From JANWXD01 sp037446115 (GTDB lineage: Bacteria; Acidobacteriota; Terriglobia; Bryobacterales; Bryobacteraceae), in NCBI GenBank assembly GCA_037446115.1, contig JBBIJF010000008.1, positions 62,001-126,000 on the forward strand: a stretch of 64,000 bases of DNA, given 5' to 3'. The position numbers and the translations under genes are program-made. Position 1 is the first letter of the stretch. The number at the start of each line of letters is the position of its first letter. Positions 8,848 through 20,199 of this stretch are shown here, one piece after another. A model generated the notes under the pieces. It ran no database searches. It was not told where the DNA came from and saw only the letters and a program-made list of their open reading frames with translations.

Positions 8848-10626
8848 TCACTCCTGCGTCTTTGCCGCCGCGACCGGCTCGTTTTGCATCAGGTAGTCTT
8901 TGTCCGCGCCCGGGACGCTGTATTCGTAAGCGCCGCGGTAGACCTCCGGGAGCCGGCCGCCGAAGTTGTCATGGGGCGGCGGGGATGGAACCGTCCACTC
9001 CAGCGTGGTAGCCTCCCAGGGGTTAACCGGTGCCCGGGCGCCCTTCTTCATGCTCCAGAAGAAGTTGAACAGGAAAATCAACTGCACGGCGGCGGTAAAG
9101 AAGGCGGCATGCGTCATGAAAGTGTGCAGCGGCATCAGCTGCCCTAAGAATTCAAACTCCTTGAAGTCCGCGTAGCGCCGCGGATTGCCGGCCACGCCCA
9201 CAAAGTGCATGGGCGTGAAGATGGCGTAGACGCCGATGAAGGTCAGGTAGAAGTGGATTTTGCCGAGCGTCTCGTTCATCATGCGCCCGTACATTTTCGG
9301 GAACCAGTAGTAGGTGCCGGCGAAAATGCCGAAAATCGCGGCGACGCCCATGATCATGTGGAAATGGCCGACGACGAAGTAGGTGTCATGCAGATACAGA
9401 TCGAGCGCCGGCTGTCCGAGGAAGATGCCGCTGATGCCGCCGGTGACAAACAGCGAGACGAAGCCGAGCGCGAACAGCATCGGCGTGGTGAACCGGATGC
9501 GGCTTCCCCACAGCGTGCCGATCCAGTTGAACGTCTTGATGGCGGAGGGCACGCCGATGGTCATGGTGAGCACCGAGAAGGCGATCCCGGTGTACGGGTT
9601 CATGCCGCTGACGAACATGTGGTGGCCCCAGACGAGGAATCCCAGGAATCCGATGGCCAGGATGGCGTACACCATCGCACGGTAGCCGAAGATCGGCTTG
9701 CGGGCGAAGACGGAAAGCACGGTGGAAGTCAGGCCCATGCCCGGAAGGATGGCGATGTAGACCTCCGGGTGGCCGAAGAACCAGAACAGGTGCTGCCACA
9801 GCAGCGGGGAGCCGCCCTTATGGTTCAGGATCTGGTCGTTGACCACGAGCCCGGCCGGCAGGAAGAAACTCGTGCCTGCGACGCGATCGAGCAGCAGGAG
9901 GATACCCGCCGCCAGCAGGACGGCGAATCCCAGCAGGCTCAGGATGGCCGTGACGAACCAAGCCCAGCAGGTCAAGGGCATGCGCATCAGCGTCATGCCT
10001 TTGGCGCGCAGGTCAATGGTGGTGGCGATGAAGTTGATGGCTCCCATCAGCGAGGCGCCGCAAAACAGCGCAATGCTGAGAATCCACAGCGTCTGTCCCG
10101 TACCCTGTCCCGGGCCCGCGATCTCGCCGACGGCGCTGAGCGGCGGGTAGGCGGTCCACCCCGACAGCGGGGCTCCGCCGGGAACAAAAAACGCCGCCAG
10201 CAACACCACCAAGGCCGCAAACGTGGTCCAGAAGGAAAGCATGTTGATGACCGGGAAGGCCATGTCTTCGGCGCCGATCTGCAGCGGCAGGAAATAGTTG
10301 CCGAAGCCGCTCTGGGGTGCCGTAGTGAGGACGAAAAACACCATAATGGTCCCGTGCATGGTCATCAGGGACAGGTACAGCTCCGGCGTCATGATGCCCC
10401 CGGCCGCGCCCGTGGGCCACAGCTTCTCGAACCAGGAAACCTTGGCGTCGGGGTAGATCATGTGGAAGCGCATCAGCACCGACAGCAGCATCCCCACGAA
10501 GACGGAAAACAAAGCCAGCAGGTAGTACTGCTTTCCGATGACTTTGTGATCGGTGCTGAAGATATACTTGCGCAGGAAACCTCTCGGCGCCGCGTGCACC
10601 GCGTGGTGAACGACAGGAGATGACAT
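8848..10626 (-). CDS. ctaD: Cytochrome c oxidase subunit I
   Basis: Catalytic subunit of an aa3-type oxidase that reduces O2 to water and pumps protons. 592 residues from ATG 10626 (SD GGGGAG); an upstream in-frame start at 10665 has no SD. The FWFFGHPEVYIAILPG segment carries the CuB His-Tyr pair and the conserved Glu of the D-channel (type A1 pattern); VWGHHMFVSGM provides the next two CuB His ligands and HDTYFVVGHFHMI the heme ligands. Twelve-helix core as usual. It lies in an operon of subunit II, I, III-like, III, IV and a CxxC protein. Confidence 0.97.
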   Translation of the reverse strand: MSSPVVHHAVHAAPRGFLRKYIFSTDHKVIGKQYYLLALFSVFVGMLLSVLMRFHMIYPDAKVSWFEKLWPTGAAGGIMTPELYLSLMTMHGTIMVFFVLTTAPQSGFGNYFLPLQIGAEDMAFPVINMLSFWTTFAALVVLLAAFFVPGGAPLSGWTAYPPLSAVGEIAGPGQGTGQTLWILSIALFCGASLMGAINFIATTIDLRAKGMTLMRMPLTCWAWFVTAILSLLGFAVLLAAGILLLLDRVAGTSFFLPAGLVVNDQILNHKGGSPLLWQHLFWFFGHPEVYIAILPGMGLTSTVLSVFARKPIFGYRAMVYAILAIGFLGFLVWGHHMFVSGMNPYTGIAFSVLTMTIGVPSAIKTFNWIGTLWGSRIRFTTPMLFALGFVSLFVTGGISGIFLGQPALDLYLHDTYFVVGHFHMIMGVAAIFGIFAGTYYWFPKMYGRMMNETLGKIHFYLTFIGVYAIFTPMHFVGVAGNPRRYADFKEFEFLGQLMPLHTFMTHAAFFTAAVQLIFLFNFFWSMKKGARAPVNPWEATTLEWTVPSPPPHDNFGGRLPEVYRGAYEYSVPGADKDYLMQNEPVAAAKTQE

Positions 10627-10680
10627 CCGAACTCCCCTCTTGATGCGCTTCCGGAACGCTCCCATCCGGAAGCGCAGATG

Positions 10681-11484
10681 TTATGGCTGCTGGAGCTGAC
10701 GCAACTGCTCCAGTTGCGCCTGCTCCCACTTGCGAAACTCTTCCGGCGTCAACACCTCCAGGGTGCTGCGCATCTGGTGGTGCCCGAGCCCGCACAGCTC
10801 CGAGCAGGGGATCTCATAGACGCCGGTCTTGTCCGCCTGGAAGTGTAGCGGGATTTCCATACCGGGCACCAAATCCTGCTTCAGACGCAATTCCCGCACA
10901 AAGAAGTTGTGGATCACGTCGCGCGACTTCAGCGTCAGGCGAACCGGGGTGCCGGCCGGAACGCGAAGCGACGAAGTGACGATGTCGTCCCGGGCGGCCG
11001 GATCCGTGTCATCGAGCCCGAACGGATTGCCGGCGGCGTCATTGATCAGCTTGATGTCCGTACGGCCGAATTTTCCGTCGGGCCCCGGATACCGGAAGCT
11101 CCAGGCGAACTGTTTGCCCAGCACTTCGACGCGCAGAGCGTTCTCCGGAGGACGCGCCAGATGAACGCCGGCGAAGACGCGCGTGCTGGCCAGAACCGCG
11201 CCGATGAACAGGATAGCCGCCGCGGATGTCCAGAGCGCCTCCAGCTTGTTGTTGCCGTGGGAATACACGGCCGGCTTGCCGCGATCCCGGTAGCGGATGA
11301 TTACGTAGCCCAGAGCGAGCTGGGCCAGAAAGAAAATGACGCCCGTGACCAAAAGGGTGCTCAGGAAGTGCTGGTCATAGGTAATGCCGTGCTGGTTGAT
11401 GGGCGGGGGGAACCACCACAGACGTGCCAGGAAGACATAAACGATGACGACGGCAAACGCCCAGACAATGAACGCCAGCGGCAT
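10681..11484 (-). CDS. ctaC: Cytochrome c oxidase subunit II (CuA)
   Basis: Membrane-anchored electron entry subunit. 267 residues from ATG 11484, which has a strong SD (GGAGAGGAGG); the longer form from 11538 is less likely. Two N-terminal membrane helices, then a cupredoxin domain with the binuclear CuA site CSELCGLGHHQM and the upstream His in RDVIHNFFV. The chain stops at a Gln-rich tail, so there is no fused cytochrome c domain and electrons must arrive from a separate cytochrome c or copper protein. First gene of the oxidase operon. Confidence 0.96.
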   Translation of the reverse strand: MPLAFIVWAFAVVIVYVFLARLWWFPPPINQHGITYDQHFLSTLLVTGVIFFLAQLALGYVIIRYRDRGKPAVYSHGNNKLEALWTSAAAILFIGAVLASTRVFAGVHLARPPENALRVEVLGKQFAWSFRYPGPDGKFGRTDIKLINDAAGNPFGLDDTDPAARDDIVTSSLRVPAGTPVRLTLKSRDVIHNFFVRELRLKQDLVPGMEIPLHFQADKTGVYEIPCSELCGLGHHQMRSTLEVLTPEEFRKWEQAQLEQLRQLQQP

Positions 11485-11528
11485 CCCGCCTCCTCTCCAG
11501 AGGACGCACCCTCTGATTCCGAGGCTCA

Positions 11529-11557
11529 TACATATCACACCCAGAGCGAAAGTGCAA
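11529..11557 (-). promoter_or_regulatory. Promoter of the cytochrome oxidase operon
   Basis: On the minus strand -35 TTGCAC (11557-11552), a 17-base spacer and -10 TATGTA (11534-11529) preceded by TGA, an extended -10 arrangement. The predicted leader of about 38 bases contains a short hairpin (stem CAGAGG/CCTCTG, 11515-11498) immediately before the subunit II ribosome binding site. Confidence 0.6.
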
Positions 11558-11607
11558 CACTCCCGCCGAATTTTTTTTAAGTTCGTGCTCGGCCCCGACC
11601 GGCCCGG

Positions 11608-12891
11608 TCAATTGCGCCGTACGCTTTCGAGAAGGCGGAAAAACTCCGGGAACGAAACCGCTGCCGCCCCGGCTCCCTCAAGGAGAGATTCTCCCTCGGC
11701 CGCCAGTGCGGCGACGGTGAAGGCCATGGCGATCCGGTGATCGCCGAAAGAATCCAAGGCGGCGCCGCGCAGCCGCTGGCGCCCGGCAACGCGGAAGCCG
11801 TCCGGCGCCATTTCCACGGAAGCGCCCATGCGGCGGAGGTTCTCGCACACGGTGGCGATCCGGTCGCTCTCTTTGACGCGCAGTTCGGCGGCGTCGCGGA
11901 CCGTTAAACCTTCTTCACTCAGGGCGCCCAGGACCGCCAGGACGGGGATTTCGTCAATCAGGGCCGCCGTCATGGCCTTTTCGATTACTCCTCCGCGCAG
12001 AGACGAGCTGCGCACTTCAATGTCGCCCACCAGCTCGCCGGCCCGCTGGCGGACGTCCACGACCCGAATGCGCGCGCCCATGGCGCACAGAAAATCGAGC
12101 AGCGCCGCACGGGTGGGGTTGAGGCCCACATCTTCGAGGATCAGTTCCGAGCCGGGCAAGATCAGGGCGGCGGCGATAAAGAACGCCGCAGACGACAGGT
12201 CGCCCGGCACCTCCAGCTGGCGGCCCTGCAGTCGCGGGGCGCCGGTGACGGAGATGCGGCGGCCGCTGACTTCGACTTCGGCGCCGAATTGCCGGAGGGC
12301 GATTTCGGTGTGATCACGCGTGCGTACGGGCTCGATGACCGTCGTCCTGCCGGCGGCGTACAGGCCGGCCAGCAGAATGCAGCTTTTGACCTGTGCGCTG
12401 GCGACAGGCAGCTCGTATTCGATGGCCCGCAACGGTGCTCCGCGGATTTCCAGCGGGGGAAAGCGTCCTTCCCTGGCCTGGACCCGTGCCCCCATCAGCT
12501 CGAGCGGCCGGAGGATCCGGTCCATGGGACGGCGCGACAGGGAATCATCTCCTCCGATGCGGCTGGTGAACGGCTGGCCGGCCAGCACACCGGCGAGCAT
12601 CCGGATGGTGGAGCCCGAGTTGCCTGCATCCAGCACGGTCCCGGGCGGCTCCAAGCCGTGGAGCCCCCTTCCCCGGATGACGACTTCGGCGCCCTGCGCC
12701 TCCACCGGCACACCCAGGGCGCGCAGGCACTGGAGCGTCGAGCGGCAGTCGGCACCCGTGGCGTAATTTCGGATGCGCGTTTCACCTTCGGCGAGGGCGC
12801 CCAGAATCGCGTAACGGTGCGTGATGGACTTGTCGCCGGGCAACCGCAGGGTGCCGCACACTCGCGCCGCCGGCAAGATGCGCTCGCTCAT
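11608..12891 (-). CDS. aroA: 3-phosphoshikimate 1-carboxyvinyltransferase (EPSP synthase)
   Basis: Sixth step of the shikimate pathway, joining shikimate-3-phosphate and phosphoenolpyruvate. The start is set at ATG 12891 (427 residues, normal family length); the frame stays open to 13014 but that extension is not homologous to the family. Motifs: GDKSITHRYAILGALAEG, LDAGNSGSTIRMLAGVLAG, PGDLSSAAFFIAAAL, RVKESDRIATV and the terminal DHRIAMAFTVAAL. A TAGAAT lies 14 bases before the ATG and no good SD is seen. It is divergent from dnaE2. Confidence 0.96.
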   Translation of the reverse strand: MSERILPAARVCGTLRLPGDKSITHRYAILGALAEGETRIRNYATGADCRSTLQCLRALGVPVEAQGAEVVIRGRGLHGLEPPGTVLDAGNSGSTIRMLAGVLAGQPFTSRIGGDDSLSRRPMDRILRPLELMGARVQAREGRFPPLEIRGAPLRAIEYELPVASAQVKSCILLAGLYAAGRTTVIEPVRTRDHTEIALRQFGAEVEVSGRRISVTGAPRLQGRQLEVPGDLSSAAFFIAAALILPGSELILEDVGLNPTRAALLDFLCAMGARIRVVDVRQRAGELVGDIEVRSSSLRGGVIEKAMTAALIDEIPVLAVLGALSEEGLTVRDAAELRVKESDRIATVCENLRRMGASVEMAPDGFRVAGRQRLRGAALDSFGDHRIAMAFTVAALAAEGESLLEGAGAAAVSFPEFFRLLESVRRN

Positions 12892-13037
12892 TGGGGGAAT
12901 TTTCCATTCTACGAGAAGCGGCCCGGGCCCCAGCAGGCTGTCTCCCGCAGGGGACCCGGGTGAACTCCGCTGCGGGTTCTTGACAGATCCGGGCCAGAGG
13001 AGGCACAATACCACTAGGCGAATAAAAAGCGAAAGTT

Positions 13038-16000
13038 GTGCCCTACTATGCGGAATTTCATGCCCGATCGGCCTTCAGCTTTCTGGAAGGCTCCTCGCTG
13101 CCCGAGGAGCTGATCGAGCGGGCGGCGGAGTTGGAAATTCCCGCCGTCGCGCTGCTGGATCGCGACGGCGTCTACGGGGCCCCTCGCTTCCACGCGGCGG
13201 CCAAGAAGGCCGGCCTGCGGGCGATCATCGGCGCCGAGGTGACCTCGGCCGAAGGTTGCCGCTACCCGCTGCTGGCGGCAAACCGCACCGGCTATCAGAA
13301 CCTGTGCCGGCTCATCACGCGGATGAAACTGCGCGCACCGAAGGGCGAAGCCGCCGCGACGCTGGAGGATCTGGCCCAGCATGCCGCCGGGCTGATCTGC
13401 CTCACCGGCGGTGAAGAAGGCCCCTTGGCGCTGGCGCTTCAAAAAGGGTTGCCTGAGGCGCGCGCTTGCCTGGAGCGCCTGATTTCAGCCTTTGGCCGGC
13501 ACAACATTTACGTCGAACTCCAGCGCCATTACGAGCGAGGCGAGGAAGCGCGCAACCAGGCGTTGATGGAACTGGCCGCCGGCTTTCGGCTGCCGCTGCT
13601 GGCGACCAACGGCGTGCGCTATGCCCGTCCGGAGCGCCGCGAACTGCTCGACGTCCTCACGGCGGTCCGGCACAAGGTCACGGTTTTCGAAGCCGGCCGG
13701 CTGCTGGAGAGGAACTCGGAGCGGTACCTGAAGCCGTCGCACGAGATGGACCGGCTCTTTGCCGATGTTCCGGAGGCGGTGCGCAATACGGAGGAACTGG
13801 CGTCGCGGATCGCATTCACGCTGGCGGATCTGGGCTACCGGTTCCCGCGCTATCCGGTGCCGCCGGGGGAAACGATGAATTCGTTGTTGCGGCGGCTGGT
13901 GGAGGCCGGGGCGCGCGAACGCTACCGGCCCTCTGATGAGCGTGCCCGCCGCCAGTTGGAACGCGAACTGACGCTGATCGAGAAGCTGGACCTGGCGGGC
14001 TATTTCCTCATTGTGTGGGATATCGTTCGTTTCTGCCGGGAGCAGGGCATTCTGGTGCAGGGGCGCGGATCGGCGGCCAACAGCGCGGTCTGCTATGTCC
14101 TCGGCATCACGGCCGTGGATCCGGTGGGCATGGATCTGCTGTTCGAACGGTTCCTGTCCGAGGAGCGCGGCGAGTGGCCGGACATTGATCTGGACCTGCC
14201 GAGCGGCGAGCAGCGCGAGCGCGTCATTCAGTACGTCTACCGGCGCTACGGGCCCCGCGGTGCCGCCATGACGGCCAACGTGATCACCTATCGCGACCGC
14301 TCCGCCGTGCGCGACCTGGGCAAAGCGCTCGGCTTTCCGGAGGCAGTGCTGGGGCGGCTGGGTGCGCTGGCGGCGGGCTTCGAATGGGACGATCCGGAGA
14401 ACACGCCGGAGCGCTGCTTTCGCGAAGCCGGTCTGGATCTGCGCGATCCGCTGGCGCGGAAGTTTCTGGAGCTGTACCAGGCGGCGCAGGATCTGCCTCG
14501 GCACCTGGGCCAGCACTCGGGCGGCATGGTGATTTGCGAAGACGCTCTCGACGCCGTCGTGCCGCTGGAGCCGGCCACCATGCCCGGGCGCGTCGTCATC
14601 CAGTGGGACAAAGAAGACTGCGCCGACATGGGCATCATCAAAGTGGATCTGCTCGGGCTGGGCATGATGGCGGCGCTGGAGGAATCCATCCGGCTGATCC
14701 GCGCGGCATGGGGCGAAGAAGTGGATCTGGCGCGTCTGCCCAAAGACGATCCCGCGGTCTACGAAGCCTTGCAGAAGGCCGACACCATCGGCATGTTTCA
14801 GGTGGAGAGCCGCGCGCAGATGTCCTGTCTGCCGCGCCTGAAGCCGGAGAAGTTTTACGACTTGGTGGTGGAGGTGGCCATCATCCGTCCCGGGCCGATC
14901 GTGGGCAAGATGGTGCATCCGTACCTGCGGCGGCGGCAGGGGCTGGAGCCGGTCAGCTATCCGCACCCGTCGCTCGAGCCGGTCCTGCGACGCACGCTGG
15001 GCGTGCCGCTGTTTCAGGAACAGTTGCTGCGCATGGCCATGACGGTGGCGGGCTTTACCGGCGGTGAGGCCGAGGAGCTGCGGCGCGCCATGGGCTTCAA
15101 GCGCTCCGAGAAACGGATGAAGGAGATCGAAGCGAGGCTGCGGCAGGGCATGGAGCGCAACGGCATTGATCCGGAAGCACAGGAGAAAATCGTGCAGTCC
15201 ATCACATCCTTTGCGCTGTACGGATTTCCCGAGTCGCATGCCGCCAGCTTCGCGCTGCTGGCTTATGCCAGCGCCTGGATCAAGGTGCACTACCCGGCGG
15301 CCTTCGTGGCGGCGCTGCTCAACTGCCAGCCCATGGGCTTCTATCATCCGGCCACACTCATTAAAGACGCGCAGCGTCACGGAGTGCATTTCCGGCCCGT
15401 GGACGTGGCGCGCTCGGAGGTCGCCTGCACCATCGAGGAAGACGAGCACGGCCACAAGTACGTGCGGCTGGGATTGAACTACGTCAAAGGATTGCGCGCG
15501 GAGGCCGCGGCGACGATCGTGGCGGAGCGCGCCCGGGCCCCGTTTCGGGATATCGAGGATCTGATCCGGCGCGCGCGCCTGCGCAAGGACGAAGTCGCGG
15601 TGCTGGCTGAAGCCGGGGCGCTGAATTCGCTGCTTCCCGCGCACGAGGCACACCGGCGGGCCGCGCTGTGGGAGGCCGCGCGGGCGGTGCGCCCGGCCGG
15701 GGAGTTGTATGCGGAGGCCTCCCTTGCCGGCGTGCCTTCCCCGCTGGCGCGCATGACGCTGCCCGAGCGCCTGCGGGCCGACTTCCGCACGACCGACGTC
15801 ACCGTCGGCCCGCATCCGATGCGGCTGCACCGTGAGCGGATGCGCAGGATGGGCGTGCGCGCGGCGGCCGAGCTGAAGCTCCTTCCGAACGGCGCCTGGG
15901 TGCGCACGGCCGGTTGCGTGATCTGCCGCCAGCGACCCGGCACGGCCAAGGGTTTTGTCTTTCTGAGTCTCGAAGATGAAACCGGAGTGGCCAATGTGAT

Positions 16001-16169
16001 TCTCACGCCGGACTTTTTCGACCGGCACCGTGTGACGATCGTTAGCGAACCCTACCTTGTGGTGGAAGGCCCGCTCCAGAATCAGGACGGGGTGATCCAC
16101 GTGCGGGCCGAGCGCATAGAACCGATGCTGCCCGTCGAGGTCGGCGTCGAGTCGCGGGATTTCCGTTAA
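13038..16169 (+). CDS. dnaE2: Error-prone DNA polymerase III alpha subunit DnaE2 (ImuC type)
   Basis: A 1043-residue C-family polymerase. The opening AEFHARSAFSFLEGSSLPEE is the DnaE2 signature, followed by the PHP domain (about 1-200), the palm with catalytic Asp triad in PDIDLDLPSG (Asp382, Asp384, Asp386), fingers including QWDKEDCADMGIIKVDLLG, a helix-hairpin-helix region and a C-terminal OB-fold (about 950-1015, FVFLSLEDETGVANVI). It does translesion synthesis in DNA damage-induced mutagenesis, usually with ImuA and ImuB, which are not encoded nearby. GTG start without an obvious SD. Shorter than replicative DnaE and lacking the tau-binding tail, as expected. Confidence 0.95.
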   Translation: MPYYAEFHARSAFSFLEGSSLPEELIERAAELEIPAVALLDRDGVYGAPRFHAAAKKAGLRAIIGAEVTSAEGCRYPLLAANRTGYQNLCRLITRMKLRAPKGEAAATLEDLAQHAAGLICLTGGEEGPLALALQKGLPEARACLERLISAFGRHNIYVELQRHYERGEEARNQALMELAAGFRLPLLATNGVRYARPERRELLDVLTAVRHKVTVFEAGRLLERNSERYLKPSHEMDRLFADVPEAVRNTEELASRIAFTLADLGYRFPRYPVPPGETMNSLLRRLVEAGARERYRPSDERARRQLERELTLIEKLDLAGYFLIVWDIVRFCREQGILVQGRGSAANSAVCYVLGITAVDPVGMDLLFERFLSEERGEWPDIDLDLPSGEQRERVIQYVYRRYGPRGAAMTANVITYRDRSAVRDLGKALGFPEAVLGRLGALAAGFEWDDPENTPERCFREAGLDLRDPLARKFLELYQAAQDLPRHLGQHSGGMVICEDALDAVVPLEPATMPGRVVIQWDKEDCADMGIIKVDLLGLGMMAALEESIRLIRAAWGEEVDLARLPKDDPAVYEALQKADTIGMFQVESRAQMSCLPRLKPEKFYDLVVEVAIIRPGPIVGKMVHPYLRRRQGLEPVSYPHPSLEPVLRRTLGVPLFQEQLLRMAMTVAGFTGGEAEELRRAMGFKRSEKRMKEIEARLRQGMERNGIDPEAQEKIVQSITSFALYGFPESHAASFALLAYASAWIKVHYPAAFVAALLNCQPMGFYHPATLIKDAQRHGVHFRPVDVARSEVACTIEEDEHGHKYVRLGLNYVKGLRAEAAATIVAERARAPFRDIEDLIRRARLRKDEVAVLAEAGALNSLLPAHEAHRRAALWEAARAVRPAGELYAEASLAGVPSPLARMTLPERLRADFRTTDVTVGPHPMRLHRERMRRMGVRAAAELKLLPNGAWVRTAGCVICRQRPGTAKGFVFLSLEDETGVANVILTPDFFDRHRVTIVSEPYLVVEGPLQNQDGVIHVRAERIEPMLPVEVGVESRDFR

Positions 16170-16199
16170 GCCCGGCTTCGGATGGATGCCTGCCGCGCG

Positions 16200-16231
16200 C
16201 CGGGTTGGCGCGATGCCCGGAGCCAACCCGG
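16200..16231. terminator. Strong inverted repeat between convergent genes
   Basis: CCGGGTTGGC (16200-16209) and GCCAACCCGG (16222-16231) form a perfect 10-base-pair stem with a 12-base loop. It lies 30 bases after the dnaE2 stop and 35 bases beyond the end of the convergent ribbon-helix-helix gene. No U-tract follows on either strand, so termination would be by the hairpin alone or the structure protects 3' ends. Confidence 0.6.
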
Positions 16232-16265
16232 GGGAGTCACGGCCGCGGTTTCCTGGCGCCGGAAC

Positions 16266-16490
16266 TCACCGTCTTTGCCGCGACGACGGGTCCTTCCGCT
16301 GTCCGGATGCCTCGCCGCCGTCCGACGATCCGCTCCGATGCCTGGGCATGCGTCCGGCCTCCTGGAGCGCCCGGCGAAGCAGATACTCGATCTGGCCGTT
16401 GAGGCTGCGCAACTCCTCGGCGGCCCACCGCTCCAGGGCTTCGTGTACCACGGGATCCAGGCGGAGCAGGAATGCCTTGCGCTGTGCCAC
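16266..16490 (-). CDS. Arc-like ribbon-helix-helix DNA-binding protein
   Basis: A 74-residue protein from GTG 16490. Residues 2-47 match the ribbon-helix-helix pattern: basic beta strand AQRKAFLLRL, then helices VHEALERWAAEELRSLNGQI and EYLLRRALQEAG. The tail (RHRSGSSDGGEASGQRK) is basic and low-complexity. It starts 20 bases after the SPFH gene stop on the same strand, a pairing I recall as recurrent for slipin-type genes. It may repress its own operon; a dyad upstream of the SPFH gene is a possible operator. The SD is poor, so the exact start is uncertain. Confidence 0.75.
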   Translation of the reverse strand: MAQRKAFLLRLDPVVHEALERWAAEELRSLNGQIEYLLRRALQEAGRMPRHRSGSSDGGEASGQRKDPSSRQRR

Positions 16491-16510
16491 GAGCTGCCCG
16501 CACCGGCCGG

Positions 16511-17377
16511 TTACGGATAGAGCGTGCCGGTGTTGACCACCGGCAGCACATCGCGTTCGCTGCAAAGGACAACCATGAGGTTGCTCACCATGGCCGCCTT
16601 ACGTTCCTCGTCCAGGTCCACGACATGCTTCCGCCCCAGTTCTTCCAGGGCCATTTCCACCATTCCTACCGCACCCTCGACGATCTTTTGCCGCGCGGCG
16701 ACCACGGCAGCCGCCTGCTGGCGGCGCAGCATGGCGCCGGCGATCTCCGGGGCGTAGGCCAGATGACTGATCCGCGCTTCCAGCACCTCCACTCCGGCCT
16801 TGGCCAACCGATCCTGAACCTCCCGCCGTAATTGCTCCGTGACTTCTCCCACGGACAGGCGCAACGAGATCTCCCCTTCATGGGCGTCGTAAGGATAGCT
16901 CGTGGCCAGGTTGCGTACGGCGGCTTCGCTTTGCACGTGGACGAAGTTCTCGTAATTGTCCACGTTGAAAAGGGCTTCGTAGGTATCGACGACGCGCCAG
17001 ACCACCACCGCCGCGATCTCGATCGGGTTACCATCCCGGTCGTTGACCTTGAGCTTGCCGCTCTCGAAGTTGCGCACGCGCAGCGAGATTCTCCGGCGCG
17101 TGGTGAGCGGGTTCAACCACCAGAACCCCGAGCGGCGGATGCTGCCCTTGTAGACGCCGAACAGAGTGACCACATGGGCTTCGTTCGGGTTGACGACGGT
17201 CAGTCCCAAAAACAGCACCCATCCGATGCTCAGGTAGATCACCGCCGCCACGATACCGGGACCGTAGCCGGCGCGGGACGCGGCGATCAAGCCGAGAACG
17301 GCGAGAATCTCAAGGGCGATTCCCCCGAGCAGAAACAACCAGCCGGAGCGAGGATGTAATTCGTGTTCCTGTTGCAT
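16511..17377 (-). CDS. SPFH (band 7/prohibitin) domain membrane protein
   Basis: A 288-residue protein with two N-terminal membrane helices (about 12-33 and 38-60), then the SPFH domain (about 65-230) and a coiled C-terminal helix (ALEELGRKHVVDLDEERK). VNPNEAHVVTLFGVYKGSIR, AAVVVWRVVDTYEALF and AGVEVLEARISHLAYAPEIA are typical slipin/stomatin features. Such proteins form large ring or cage assemblies that organise membrane domains. SD AGGAGGCG precedes the ATG. It is co-oriented with the downstream ribbon-helix-helix gene. Confidence 0.9.
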   Translation of the reverse strand: MQQEHELHPRSGWLFLLGGIALEILAVLGLIAASRAGYGPGIVAAVIYLSIGWVLFLGLTVVNPNEAHVVTLFGVYKGSIRRSGFWWLNPLTTRRRISLRVRNFESGKLKVNDRDGNPIEIAAVVVWRVVDTYEALFNVDNYENFVHVQSEAAVRNLATSYPYDAHEGEISLRLSVGEVTEQLRREVQDRLAKAGVEVLEARISHLAYAPEIAGAMLRRQQAAAVVAARQKIVEGAVGMVEMALEELGRKHVVDLDEERKAAMVSNLMVVLCSERDVLPVVNTGTLYP

Positions 17378-17387
17378 GGCGCCTCCT

Positions 17388-17404
17388 GATATCGATATGA
17401 TATC
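17388..17404. promoter_or_regulatory. Dyad GATATC-N5-GATATC upstream of the SPFH gene
   Basis: Two identical palindromic GATATC half-sites five bases apart, centred about 19 bases before the SPFH start codon and next to its SD. A repressor bound here would block transcription or translation initiation. The ribbon-helix-helix protein of the same operon is a candidate binder; this is inference. Confidence 0.45.
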
Positions 17405-17554
17405 ATTCCGCTAGCGGACAAGGCAAGGCGTCTGCTGCAGGCAGCATCGAAAGGGGTTTGCCGGCTGGAAACGGGGGACCGGGCCCGGGGGCCGCCCCTT
17501 GGCGCCGGGCACACCGAGGGCACAGGCTGCGGACCGACGCGGGCCCGCCGCGTG

Positions 17555-20083
<2,529 letters not shown>

Positions 20084-20150
20084 GGTACGCTCCTCTGACT
20101 GTACTTTCGCCTGATCTTCGCTATAAGATCGGCTGGAGTTGCACCTAACA

Positions 20151-20159
20151 ATTCTAGCA
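20151..20159 (-). promoter_or_regulatory. Extended -10 promoter element TGCTAGAAT of gyrA
   Basis: TGC-TAGAAT on the minus strand, about 68 bases upstream of the gyrA TTG start. Identical to the element at 4874-4866, supporting its use as a sigma-70-type extended -10 in this genome. Confidence 0.55.
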
Positions 20160-20199
20160 TAAGTCTCTGGCAGCCAGAGAGGTTACAGTTTTGAGGCGG

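Noticed and set aside
11571..11580. Run of T residues as an intrinsic terminator near the aroA/oxidase junction
   Set aside because: The T run is on the plus strand while both flanking genes are on the minus strand, and no adjacent stem precedes it.
13485..16226. Long antisense open frame of about 913 codons opposite dnaE2
   Set aside because: High GC content creates long shadow frames; the product has no domain, is rich in His, Arg and Gln, and the sense strand is a clear polymerase.
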